Positions 7,066-15,823 of a DNA stretch of 37,940 nucleotides are shown piece after piece. The translations under genes were made by a program, and so were the position numbers. Each line of letters opens with the position of its first letter. Positions within the stretch are counted from its first letter, which is position 1. Source of the DNA: WLJO01 sp945889085 (lineage in GTDB: Bacteria > Actinomycetota > Acidimicrobiia > Acidimicrobiales > Ilumatobacteraceae); contig CAMDBM010000031.1 in the NCBI GenBank assembly GCA_945889085.1, positions 1-37,940 of the forward strand. Reading direction: 5' to 3'. The notes beneath the pieces are model-generated. The model was not told the DNA's origin, made no database searches, and saw only the letters and a list, made by a program, of their open reading frames with translations.

Positions 7066-7650
7066 TCAGGCGAGCCAGGCGGGCCGCTTGGTCTCGTAGG
7101 CCGAAATGTCGCCGACGTGCGACATCGTGATGCCGATGTCGTCGAGGCCGTGCAGGAAGCGCTCCTGCGTCGGTGCGTCCATCGGGAACGACTCCGTGAT
7201 CCCGGCGGCCGGCACCTCAACGAGAAGGCGCTCCATGTCCACGGTGATCGGCGTCTTCGGGTCCGCCTCGATGGCCTGCCAGATCTTTTCGACAAGCGGT
7301 TCGGGCAGCACGACCGGCACGAGACCGTTCTTCGTGCAGTTGTTGCGGAAGATGTCGCTGAAACTCGGCGCGATGACCGCATCGAACCCGCCTTGCTGGA
7401 TCGCCCACACGGCGTGTTCGCGGGACGAGCCGACGCCGAACGCCGGCCCGGCAACGAGCACCGACGAACCTGCGTAGCGCTCGTCGTTCATCACGAAGTT
7501 GCGATCGTCCTTCCACGTGGAGAACAGGCCCTTCTCGAAGCCCGTGCGCTCCACGCGCTTCAACCACTCGGCGGGGATGATCTGGTCGGTGTCCACGTCG
7601 GAACGGCGCAGCGGCATGCCGCTACCGGTGATGACTCGTACGGCTTTCAC
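7066..7650 (-). CDS. leuD: 3-isopropylmalate dehydratase small subunit
   Basis: The 194-residue swivelling domain of isopropylmalate isomerase, which converts 2- to 3-isopropylmalate with LeuC and, in organisms using CimA, citramalate to 3-methylmalate. Conserved features are SDVDTDQIIPAEWLKR near the N-terminus and GPAFGVGSSREHAVWAI. The GTG start at 7650 overlaps the leuC stop in a GTGA quartet (7647-7650), so translation is coupled and starts here rather than at the longer in-frame extension. It is the second gene of leuCD. Confidence 0.96.
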   Translation of the reverse strand: MKAVRVITGSGMPLRRSDVDTDQIIPAEWLKRVERTGFEKGLFSTWKDDRNFVMNDERYAGSSVLVAGPAFGVGSSREHAVWAIQQGGFDAVIAPSFSDIFRNNCTKNGLVPVVLPEPLVEKIWQAIEADPKTPITVDMERLLVEVPAAGITESFPMDAPTQERFLHGLDDIGITMSHVGDISAYETKRPAWLA

Positions 7651-9044
7651 TTGAGGTCCTCCGGGGTGCAGAAGGTGCCGGCAACAGCGGTGGCTGCGGC
7701 GACGGCGGGGGAGACGAGGTGCGTGCGGCCACCGCGGCCCTGGCGCCCCTCGAAGTTGCGGTTGCTCGTGCTGGCCGAGCGCTCGCCCACGGCGAGTTTG
7801 TCGGGGTTCATGGCGAGACACATCGAGCAGCCCGGCTCGCGCCAGTCTGCGCCAGCGGCACGGAAGATCTTGTCGAGCCCCTCGTTCTCCGCCTGCTCCT
7901 TCACGCGGTGCGAACCGGGGACGACCATCACGCGCTTGGCGGTGACCGTGCGACCCTCAAGCACTGCGGCAGCGGCACGCAGGTCCTCGATGCGGCTGTT
8001 GGTGCACGAGCCGATGAACACGGTGTCCACCGCGATGTCACGGATGCGCTGCCCGGCGGTGAGACCCATGTACTCAAGTGCACGGGCAACGTTGTCGCGC
8101 TGGGTGGCGTCGGCGAACGAGTCTGGCGATGGCACGACGTCGTTGATGGTGGCCACCTGGGCCGGGTTTGTGCCCCACGTGACGTGCGGGATGAGTGCCG
8201 AGCCGTTGATGTCGACCACGGTGTCCCACTTCGCGCCTGCGTCGGTGCGCAGCGTGCGCCAGTCGTCCAGTGCCTGCTCCCACGCCTTGCCCTTGGGTGC
8301 GTGTTCGCGGCCCTCGAGGTAGGCGAACGTGGTGTCGTCCGGCGCCACGAGCCCCGCCCGGGCACCCGCCTCGATGGACATGTTGCAGACCGTCATGCGG
8401 CCCTCCATGGAGAGTGAGCGGATGACGGAGCCGCCGTACTCGATGACGTGGCCGATGCCACCGGCGGTGCCGATGCGGCCGATGATCGCGAGGATGACGT
8501 CCTTGGCGGTGGTGCCGTTGTGCAGTTCGCCGTCGACGTTGATGCGCATCCACTTTGGCGTGCCCTGCGGGAGCGTCTGCGTGGCGAGCACGTGCTCCAC
8601 CTCGCTCGTGCCGATGCCGAACGCGAGGGCTCCGAACGCGCCGTGCGTTGCGGTGTGGCTGTCTCCGCACACGATCGTCATACCCGGCAGTGTGCGGCCC
8701 TGCTCGGGGCCGATCACGTGCACGATCCCCTGGTTCTTGTTGCCCATGGGGAACAGCGTGATGCCGAACTCCTTTGCGTTCTCGCGCATCACCTCAACCT
8801 GTCGCGCCGAGACCGGGTCGGCGATCGGGAGGTGAATGTCTGCGGTCGGGACGTTGTGGTCCTCGGTGGCGACCGTGAGTTCGGGCCGGCGTACCTTGCG
8901 GCCGGTCAGGCGCAGACCGTCGAATGCCTGCGGGCTCGTGACCTCGTGGACCAGATGGAGGTCGATGTAGAGGAGGTCGGCCTCGCCGGGTGCACGATGC
9001 ACCACGTGGCGCTCCCACACCTTCTCGGGCAATGTGCTCGTCAT
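7647..9044 (-). CDS. leuC: 3-isopropylmalate dehydratase large subunit
   Basis: The 465-residue aconitase-fold catalytic subunit with a [4Fe-4S] cluster. The three cluster cysteines are in FIGSCTNSRIEDL and PGCSMCLAMNPDKL. GDSHTATHGAFGALAFGIGTSEVEHVLATQ is the conserved substrate-binding stretch. The start is the ATG at 9044 (MTSTLPEK); an in-frame extension upstream to 9440 runs through the divergent regulator gene and is rejected. Its first codon is 38 bp from that of the IclR-type regulator, so the shared gap probably holds both promoters and the operator. It is operonic with leuD. Confidence 0.97.
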   Translation of the reverse strand: MTSTLPEKVWERHVVHRAPGEADLLYIDLHLVHEVTSPQAFDGLRLTGRKVRRPELTVATEDHNVPTADIHLPIADPVSARQVEVMRENAKEFGITLFPMGNKNQGIVHVIGPEQGRTLPGMTIVCGDSHTATHGAFGALAFGIGTSEVEHVLATQTLPQGTPKWMRINVDGELHNGTTAKDVILAIIGRIGTAGGIGHVIEYGGSVIRSLSMEGRMTVCNMSIEAGARAGLVAPDDTTFAYLEGREHAPKGKAWEQALDDWRTLRTDAGAKWDTVVDINGSALIPHVTWGTNPAQVATINDVVPSPDSFADATQRDNVARALEYMGLTAGQRIRDIAVDTVFIGSCTNSRIEDLRAAAAVLEGRTVTAKRVMVVPGSHRVKEQAENEGLDKIFRAAGADWREPGCSMCLAMNPDKLAVGERSASTSNRNFEGRQGRGGRTHLVSPAVAAATAVAGTFCTPEDLK

Positions 9045-9082
9045 GATCGCAATCTCACTTTCTGGGATAGAGTTCCCGTCAG
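9045..9082. promoter_or_regulatory. Divergent leuCD / ltbR-like promoter and candidate operator
   Basis: A 38-bp gap. The plus strand has TAGAGT (9068-9073), 9 nt before the regulator ATG. The minus strand has TATCCC (9069-9064) overlapping it. GGGA (9064-9067) and TCCC (9074-9077) make a small inverted repeat over both -10 boxes, and ATAGAG resembles the core of the reported LtbR motif of Corynebacterium (ATAGTG). Operator status is inference. Confidence 0.45.
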
Positions 9083-9739
9083 ATGGACAGTGTAAGCGGC
9101 GTTGGGGTGCTGGACAAGGCAGTGGCGCTTCTTCACGCGCTCGAGGAGCGCGGTGCGCTCGGTCTGGCGGACCTCCAAGCCACTGTGGGGCTGCCCCGGG
9201 CAACCACGCACCGTCTCGCGGTTGCCCTCGAGCAGCACGGTCTGGTGCGCCGGGACAATGAGGGCCGCTTCGAGCTGGGTCTCGGTCTGGTCGGCCTTGG
9301 CAAGGCGGCGGCCGAGCGACTGCCCGTTGCCACCGCAGCGCTCCCGGCGATGGAGGCCCTGCGGGACCGCACCGGTGAGAGCGTGCAGCTGTACGTGCTC
9401 GAGGGTTCGGGTCGTCGCTGTGTGGTGTCGTTGCAGTCAACCCACGGACTGCGCTGGATCGTTCCGGAGGGGGCCCTGCTGCCTCTGGAACGCGGTTCGG
9501 CGGGAAGGGTGCTCACTGCGCCGCCCGGTCGCCGCAACCCGGGCTGGGTGGAGAGCGTCGAGGAGCGCGAGAAGGGTGTAGCGAGTGTCAGCGCGCCCGT
9601 CTACGGACGCTCGGGGGACGTGGTTGCGGCACTCAGCGTGTCGGGCCCGGTGGAGCGGCTCACGAGATCACCGGGCTTGCTGCTCGGCAAGGTGGTCGTG
9701 GCCGCGGCTGCGGATATCGCTGTGCGCCTGTCGAGCTGA
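9083..9739 (+). CDS. IclR-family regulator, LtbR-like, divergent from leuCD
   Basis: A 218-residue IclR-type repressor. A winged helix-turn-helix occupies about residues 8-60 (VLDKAVALLHALEERGALGLADLQATVGLPRATTHR is the recognition region). The effector domain follows, from about residue 75, ending in SVSAPVYGRSGDVVAALSVSGP. In Corynebacterium (LtbR) and Mycobacterium (Rv2989) an IclR protein is divergent from leuCD and represses it. The same arrangement here makes leuCD control its likely job. The effector domain is short relative to typical IclR proteins (about 250 residues), as in that subgroup. The regulation is inferred from synteny, not seen. Confidence 0.85.
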   Translation: MDSVSGVGVLDKAVALLHALEERGALGLADLQATVGLPRATTHRLAVALEQHGLVRRDNEGRFELGLGLVGLGKAAAERLPVATAALPAMEALRDRTGESVQLYVLEGSGRRCVVSLQSTHGLRWIVPEGALLPLERGSAGRVLTAPPGRRNPGWVESVEEREKGVASVSAPVYGRSGDVVAALSVSGPVERLTRSPGLLLGKVVVAAAADIAVRLSS

Positions 9740-9796
9740 GCCCCGGAGCGTCGCCGAGGCCTTCCGTTCGCCGGTGGCCGTGCACCCAGTAGGGGC

Positions 9797-10243
9797 ATGA
9801 ACGACGAAGAACTCCTGGATCACTTGGCAACCTGGCTCGAACTCCGCCTGCACGAGACCGCTGGCTGGGACACGGGCAGCCGTCTGTACGGCCTCACCGT
9901 GGTGGCCCCCGAAGCCCTTGGCCGCAATGCGGACGGGGCGGCCCGAATCTCGCTGCTTGCCGAGGGCGACGTCTACGAACTGCTCGACAGCCCGGTCGCC
10001 ATCGCAGCGACCGTGTTCGATGCGGTAGGGCTCTGCTGCTTCGGCACCGCTACCCGGCTCGACACCGGTGAGCGCTCCCGGTGCCGGACCGTGCTGGTGG
10101 CCAACGAGTGCGGCCGGTCGACCGTAAACCGCCTGCAGGGCCGGGCGCCGGAGCGGATGGGGATGGCGAGCGGGCCGGTGGCCGAGCGGGTGGATCTGCT
10201 CTTCAGCGCATTCCGTTCCACGGAGACACACCGACCCACGTAG
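9797..10243 (+). CDS. Uncharacterised small protein
   Basis: A 148-residue soluble protein that I do not recognise. It has no signal peptide, no transmembrane segment and no known catalytic motif. A central Cys-Cys lies in a hydrophobic stretch (AVGLCCFGTATRL). The pattern of alternating strand and helix and an N-terminal amphipathic helix suggest a compact cytosolic domain. Coding status is supported by codon-like GC bias and by the tight fit to nadA, whose -10 box overlaps this gene's TAG stop (10241-10243). It may be transcribed into the nad genes, but nadA seems to have its own promoter. Confidence 0.6.
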   Translation: MNDEELLDHLATWLELRLHETAGWDTGSRLYGLTVVAPEALGRNADGAARISLLAEGDVYELLDSPVAIAATVFDAVGLCCFGTATRLDTGERSRCRTVLVANECGRSTVNRLQGRAPERMGMASGPVAERVDLLFSAFRSTETHRPT

Positions 10244-10252
10244 CCTGACGGA

Positions 10253-11248
<996 letters not shown>

Positions 11249-11261
11249 GGCGACTCTCACC

Positions 11262-12935
11262 GTGATGCTGCCGCTCGCGCTCGACGCCCCGGCGGTGACG
11301 TGGACGCGCGACGTGGACGTCGTGGTTCTTGGATCGGGTGCGGCGGGGCTCGCTGCGGCGCTGGCGGTCCGCCCCCTCCGTTCGGTGCTGCTCGTCACCA
11401 AGGACACTCTCGACGCCGGCTCTACCGCCTGGGCGCAGGGAGGGCTGGCCGCAGTGCTGGACCCGCAGGACTCGCTCGAGGCCCACGTGAGCGACACCCT
11501 CGAGGCAGGCGCCGGGCTGTGCGACGAGATGACGGTACGCGAATTGGTGGCCGAGGCCCCCGATGCGATCAGGTACCTCATGACGCTCGGGGCCGCGTTT
11601 GACGAGAGCGGTGACGGGAGTCCGTCGTTGACGCGTGAAGGGGGCCACAGCGCGAACCGGATCGTCCATTCGCACGGCGACCAGAGCGGGCGCGAGGTGC
11701 AGCGCACGCTCGACCAACGTGCGCTCGCCGCCGGTGTGGAACTACTGGATCGTGCCTTCGCGCTCGACATCGTGATGGGCGCGAACTCCTCAGGGAAGGC
11801 TCAGGCCGCAGGGGTGCGCGTCGCCCGCATCGACGGCAACGGTATGCCGCTCTCGGTTGGTCTCGTCACCGCCCGTGCGGTGGTCGTGGCAACCGGTGGC
11901 TACGGGCAGGTATTTGCGTCCACGTCCAACCCACCGGCGGTTACCGGTGACGGCCTCGCGGCTGCACTCCGAGCGGGCGCCGAGGCCGCGGACCTCGAGT
12001 TCATCCAGTTCCACCCCACCGTGCTGTACACCGGGCCCGACGCACTCGGTCAACAGCCCCTCATCAGCGAGGCGGTTCGTGGTGAGGGCGCAATCCTGTA
12101 CGACGCTCTCGGCGAGCGGGTGATGGTGGGTGTTCACCCGCTCGAGGACCTCGCCCCTCGTGACGTGGTGGCGGCTGCAATCTCACGCCGGATGGCGGAA
12201 TCGCCCGGCGGCGTGGACGACCACGTGTTCCTCGACGCCACGCACCTCGGCACATCGTTCGAGACCCGCTTCCCGTCGATCACCGAGGCTTGCCGTGCGA
12301 ACGGTATCGATCCTGTCACCCAGCGCATCCCTGTTGCCCCGGCGGCCCACTACGCGTGCGGGGGGATACGCGCGGACCTCGACGGCTGCACGGGCATTGC
12401 CGGGCTCTACGCCGTCGGCGAGGTTGCCTGCACGGGGCTCCACGGCGCGAACCGGCTTGCGTCGAACAGCGTGACGGAGGGACTCGTTGCCGGCACACGC
12501 CTCGGCCGGAACCTGGCATGGAGACTGCCGGAGCATGTGGAGCCCGTGGACGCGCCCGACTCGCCATCGGGCCTGCTCGGGGCAGGGCACCGCGGCCTAC
12601 TGCGCGCTGAGATGTCCCGGCACGTCGGTGTGATGCGCAGCGAATCCGGTCTGCGGTCGTGCCTGGAGGCTCTCGCCGAACTGTCCTCGGAGGTCTCAGT
12701 GGGGACTACGGCCTCTCGTCGGTCGTGGGAAGCAACCAACCTCCTTACGGTTGCCACCGCAGTGGTGGTCGCCGCGCTCGCCCGTACGGAAAGCCGAGGC
12801 TGCCACCGTCGCTCGGACTGGCCGGCGCCGCGGGATGAGTGGCGTCGACACCTCGGCGTGTACCTCAATGGGTCGGGGTTGCACCTCGACGGCATCCCGG
12901 GAGCAGCGTCCGCTCCCGGCAGCGAAAGGGTCTGA
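11262..12935 (+). CDS. nadB: L-aspartate oxidase
   Basis: An FAD enzyme of 557 residues that oxidises aspartate to iminoaspartate for NadA. It shows the dinucleotide fold VVVLGSGAAGLAAAL near the N-terminus, STAWAQGGLAAVL, HSHGDQSGREVQRTL, the active-site stretch EFIQFHPTVLY, and the late FAD-binding AVGEVACTGLHGANRLASNSVTEGLV. A helical C-terminal domain follows. It starts at GTG 11262 (or the adjacent ATG 11265), 13 bp after nadA, and ends one base before nadC. The reactive iminoaspartate makes co-expression with nadA sensible. Confidence 0.96.
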   Translation: MMLPLALDAPAVTWTRDVDVVVLGSGAAGLAAALAVRPLRSVLLVTKDTLDAGSTAWAQGGLAAVLDPQDSLEAHVSDTLEAGAGLCDEMTVRELVAEAPDAIRYLMTLGAAFDESGDGSPSLTREGGHSANRIVHSHGDQSGREVQRTLDQRALAAGVELLDRAFALDIVMGANSSGKAQAAGVRVARIDGNGMPLSVGLVTARAVVVATGGYGQVFASTSNPPAVTGDGLAAALRAGAEAADLEFIQFHPTVLYTGPDALGQQPLISEAVRGEGAILYDALGERVMVGVHPLEDLAPRDVVAAAISRRMAESPGGVDDHVFLDATHLGTSFETRFPSITEACRANGIDPVTQRIPVAPAAHYACGGIRADLDGCTGIAGLYAVGEVACTGLHGANRLASNSVTEGLVAGTRLGRNLAWRLPEHVEPVDAPDSPSGLLGAGHRGLLRAEMSRHVGVMRSESGLRSCLEALAELSSEVSVGTTASRRSWEATNLLTVATAVVVAALARTESRGCHRRSDWPAPRDEWRRHLGVYLNGSGLHLDGIPGAASAPGSERV

Positions 12936-12936
12936 G

Positions 12937-13860
12937 ATGTTCCAGTTCCACCCGCTCTCCGAGGCGACGCGCAGGCGTCTCATCACCGGTGGCGTTGACC
13001 CTGATGCTGTTGCTGCCATCGCGCGAATGGCGATCGCCGAGGACCTCGCCGGCGGGATTGATATCACCTCGACGGCCACCGTGCCCACGACCCAGCGCAG
13101 CAGCGCAGCGTACGGGGCCCGTGGGGCCGGCACGGTGGCAGGGCTTGCCCTCGCCGCAGCCGTGATCGACACCGTGTGCGGGAACGATGCATCGGAGTTC
13201 GAGTACTTCGTATCCGACGGGGATCGAGTCGCGCCCGGGACCGTTCTCGCACGGGTCACCGCCCCGACACGGTCGCTCCTCACCGCAGAACGGACGTCGC
13301 TCAACCTGCTCTCGCACCTGTCGGGGATCGCGACATTGACGTCGAGGTGGGCCGACGCACTCGCCGGAACTGGCGCCCGCGTGCGCGACACGCGCAAGAC
13401 CACCCCGGGGCTCCGAGCGCTCGAGAAGTACGCAGTGCGCTGTGGCGGCGGGCAGAACCACCGGATGGCGCTGTCCGATGCCGCGCTCGTGAAGGACAAC
13501 CACGTCGCTGCTGCAGGAGGTATTGCTGCGGCGTTCGCTGCCGTTCGCCGCATGGATCCGGGCATTGCACTCGAGATCGAGGTGGACGGCTTCGACGAAC
13601 TGAGCGAGGCACTCGAGGCCGGTGCAGACCTCATCATGTTCGACAACTTCACCGTCGATCAGATGCACGAAGGCGTTGGCATGGTGCGTGAGTTCGCCGG
13701 TCGGACCGGTCGGCACGTGCTGATCGAGGCCAGCGGGGGGCTGACGCTCGAAGTGGCGAACAGCGTTGGGGCAACAGGGGTCGACTACATCGCTGTCGGG
13801 GCACTCACCCACTCGGCGCCCATCCTCGACATCGGGCTCGACCTCATCGCCTTCCCGTAA
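12937..13860 (+). CDS. nadC: Nicotinate-nucleotide pyrophosphorylase (carboxylating)
   Basis: A 307-residue quinolinate phosphoribosyltransferase that converts quinolinate and PRPP to nicotinate mononucleotide. Recognisable parts are EDLAGGIDITSTATVP, ERTSLNLLSHLSGIAT, RVRDTRKTTPGLRALEKYAVRCGGGQNHR (substrate and PRPP binding), LVKDNHV, and the C-terminal EASGGLTLEVANSVGATGVDYIAVGALTHSAP. The start is the ATG at 12937, one base after the nadB stop, with AAAGG upstream. An in-frame extension into nadB is rejected. It is convergent with the histidine kinase gene, leaving 21 bp. Confidence 0.96.
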   Translation: MFQFHPLSEATRRRLITGGVDPDAVAAIARMAIAEDLAGGIDITSTATVPTTQRSSAAYGARGAGTVAGLALAAAVIDTVCGNDASEFEYFVSDGDRVAPGTVLARVTAPTRSLLTAERTSLNLLSHLSGIATLTSRWADALAGTGARVRDTRKTTPGLRALEKYAVRCGGGQNHRMALSDAALVKDNHVAAAGGIAAAFAAVRRMDPGIALEIEVDGFDELSEALEAGADLIMFDNFTVDQMHEGVGMVREFAGRTGRHVLIEASGGLTLEVANSVGATGVDYIAVGALTHSAPILDIGLDLIAFP

Positions 13861-13881
13861 TCCGCATTCTCCGCAACGTCT

Positions 13882-15099
13882 TCATTGTCGTGGCATGGAC
13901 TTCTGCTTACGGAATGTTGAACGTGGACCTGCAGGCCTCGGCTCGGTGCGTACCGGCAGGAGGAGTGTGACCTCGGCGCCGCCAGCGGGCCGGTTCGCGA
14001 GCAGCACAGTCCCGTGGTGGGCCCGGACAATGGCGTCGACGATGGAGAGCCCGAGGCCTGCAGAGCCGGCTTGATCGGCCCGCCGGAATCTTTGGGTTTC
14101 CGACGTGAGCACGGTCTGGTCGAATCCTGGGCCGTCATCGCTGACACGCACGACCGCCCGCCCGTGCTCGACCGCGGTGTCGATCCGAACCGAGCGCGCC
14201 CGGCGCACTGCATTTCGCACCACGTTGTCGAGCGCCTGGCGCAACAGGGGTGCATCGGCGTCGACGAGGACAGGCGACCCGGCAGGTGCCTCGATCGTGA
14301 CCCCCTCGGTGGTGTTTGCGGCGGCAACCTCCTCACTCAAGAGGTCGAGACGCAGCGGTGCGAGTCGGACCGTCACCTGCCCGGCCTCCAGCCGCGCAAG
14401 CTCGAGCAACTGGGACACCCCCGTGGACGCTCGCTCGGCAGCGGACCGCACCTCGGCAAGGGCTCGTACGTACTCCTCGCTGGTCCTCGGACGAGCGAGG
14501 GCCTGGCTGGAGGAGGCCTGGATGATCGCGAGTGGTGTCCGCATTTCGTGGGCCGCGTCGGCGAGGAACGCTCGTTGGCGCCCGATCCGTCCTCCGGTCT
14601 GGGCGAGGATGACGCGGCGGAGCACCTCGAGCAGGGCGGTGACCGCGAGGGTCAGCCCAACCATGAGGATCAGGACCCGTTGGTGCGTGCCGGACCGGTC
14701 TGACTGGAGCCGGTCGAGTTCGGCAACGGTGACAATCGCCTGCCCGTTGGACCACGGTCGGCCGAAGGCGGCGAAGTTGCGGCCGTTCTCGCTGAAGTCG
14801 CGTCGCGTGGGGTACTGGACGGCTTCGGAGAGCAGGCCCTGCCAGGGAGGAGTGATCTCCGACACTCCGAGGCTCTTGATCGGGCCTTCGCTGTCGGTGA
14901 GCCAGGTGCCGTCCACGGGGGTGCCCTGCCCGGTCCCGAGCAGACGCATTGCGTTGTCGAGCGACTCGTCGACGTGCTGCTCGAGGCGCTGCTCCGCAAG
15001 GTTGTCCCCGTGGCGCCACGCAACGGCACCCACTGCGAGAGCGGGCACGGCAGCAATGGCGGCGAGCACCGCGAGTCGAAGGGTGCCTCGGACCCTCAC
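13882..15099 (-). CDS. Sensor histidine kinase
   Basis: A 405-residue membrane sensor. Transmembrane segments lie at about residues 7-29 and 141-163, enclosing an extracytoplasmic domain of about 110 residues with no recognised fold. The HisKA phosphoacceptor is His184 (DAAHEMRTPLAII). The ATPase domain has the N box (LRQALDNVVRNAV), G1 (VSDDGPGFD) and G2 (AGLGLSIVDAIV). It uses a GTG start overlapping the response regulator stop in GTGA, so the pair is translationally coupled. The signal it senses is unknown. A beta-helix lipoprotein lies upstream in the same direction and may be part of the same response. Confidence 0.93.
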   Translation of the reverse strand: MRVRGTLRLAVLAAIAAVPALAVGAVAWRHGDNLAEQRLEQHVDESLDNAMRLLGTGQGTPVDGTWLTDSEGPIKSLGVSEITPPWQGLLSEAVQYPTRRDFSENGRNFAAFGRPWSNGQAIVTVAELDRLQSDRSGTHQRVLILMVGLTLAVTALLEVLRRVILAQTGGRIGRQRAFLADAAHEMRTPLAIIQASSSQALARPRTSEEYVRALAEVRSAAERASTGVSQLLELARLEAGQVTVRLAPLRLDLLSEEVAAANTTEGVTIEAPAGSPVLVDADAPLLRQALDNVVRNAVRRARSVRIDTAVEHGRAVVRVSDDGPGFDQTVLTSETQRFRRADQAGSAGLGLSIVDAIVRAHHGTVLLANRPAGGAEVTLLLPVRTEPRPAGPRSTFRKQKSMPRQ

Positions 15100-15776
15100 G
15101 AGGTCATCCCGAGGCGGAAACCCACGCCGCGCACCGTCTCGAGCGGTGCGGGCGAGCCAGGGAGGTCAAGTTTCCTCCGGAGGTTCGCGATGTGGACATC
15201 GACAACGTTCGACGTGCCCTCGTAGTGGGCATCCCACACGTGCTCGAGCAATTCGGTGCGGGTAACCACGGCGCCGGCGTGCAGCATGAGATGGTGCAAC
15301 AGCGCGAACTCGCGTGCGGTCAAGGGGAGAACGATGGCCCCGCGCCACACCGTGTGCGTTGCCGGGTCGAGACGGATGTCACCGGCCTGCAGCACAGTGG
15401 GAACTGTATTGCGCGGCCTCCGCATCACCGCTCGCACACGAGCCGCTAGCTCGGGGTAGTCGAAGGGTTTGATGAGGTAATCGTCGGCGCCACCGTCGAG
15501 GCCCGCCACCTTGTCCGACAGGCTGTCGCGCGCGGTGAGGATGAGCACGGCAGTGGGCAACTGTCGCTCCCGAACCCAGCGGCACAGCACAGAGCCGTCG
15601 CCATCGGGAAGTCCGAGGTCGAGAACGGCGGCGTCGTACTCGTTGATTACGAGGTGATCCCGCCCGTCGGCGACGGAGGTTGCGAGATCGACTGCGTACC
15701 CGTCCTCCTGCAGGCCGCGGCGGAGTACCGCCCCCAGGACCGGGTCGTCCTCGACAAGAAGGATGCGCATCGTCAT
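15096..15776 (-). CDS. OmpR/PhoB-family response regulator
   Basis: The 226-residue partner of the following kinase. The receiver domain (1-115) has the acidic pair Asp10-Asp11, phosphoacceptor Asp53 (AAVLDLGLPDGDG), a Thr81 switch and Lys103 (LIKPFDYPEL). The winged-helix output domain (about 125-224) has the OmpR-type LPLTAREFALLHHL, NVVDVHIANLRRKL and ETVRGVGFRL. It starts at ATG 15776; an ATG six bases further in is also possible. It is 47 bp downstream of the beta-helix lipoprotein gene. OmpR-family regulators bind tandem half-sites with about 11-bp spacing, and one such repeat lies at 17369-17386 upstream of that lipoprotein. Confidence 0.93.
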   Translation of the reverse strand: MTMRILLVEDDPVLGAVLRRGLQEDGYAVDLATSVADGRDHLVINEYDAAVLDLGLPDGDGSVLCRWVRERQLPTAVLILTARDSLSDKVAGLDGGADDYLIKPFDYPELAARVRAVMRRPRNTVPTVLQAGDIRLDPATHTVWRGAIVLPLTAREFALLHHLMLHAGAVVTRTELLEHVWDAHYEGTSNVVDVHIANLRRKLDLPGSPAPLETVRGVGFRLGMTS

Positions 15777-15823
15777 GCAGTCTGACCTGCTCTGCCCCGC
15801 TGGACAATCATCGGCTCGGTGGC

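Noticed and set aside
9045..9440. N-terminal extension of leuC by about 130 codons
   Set aside because: It would overlap the IclR regulator gene; LeuC normally starts just before the VHEVTSPQAF region, as with the ATG at 9044.
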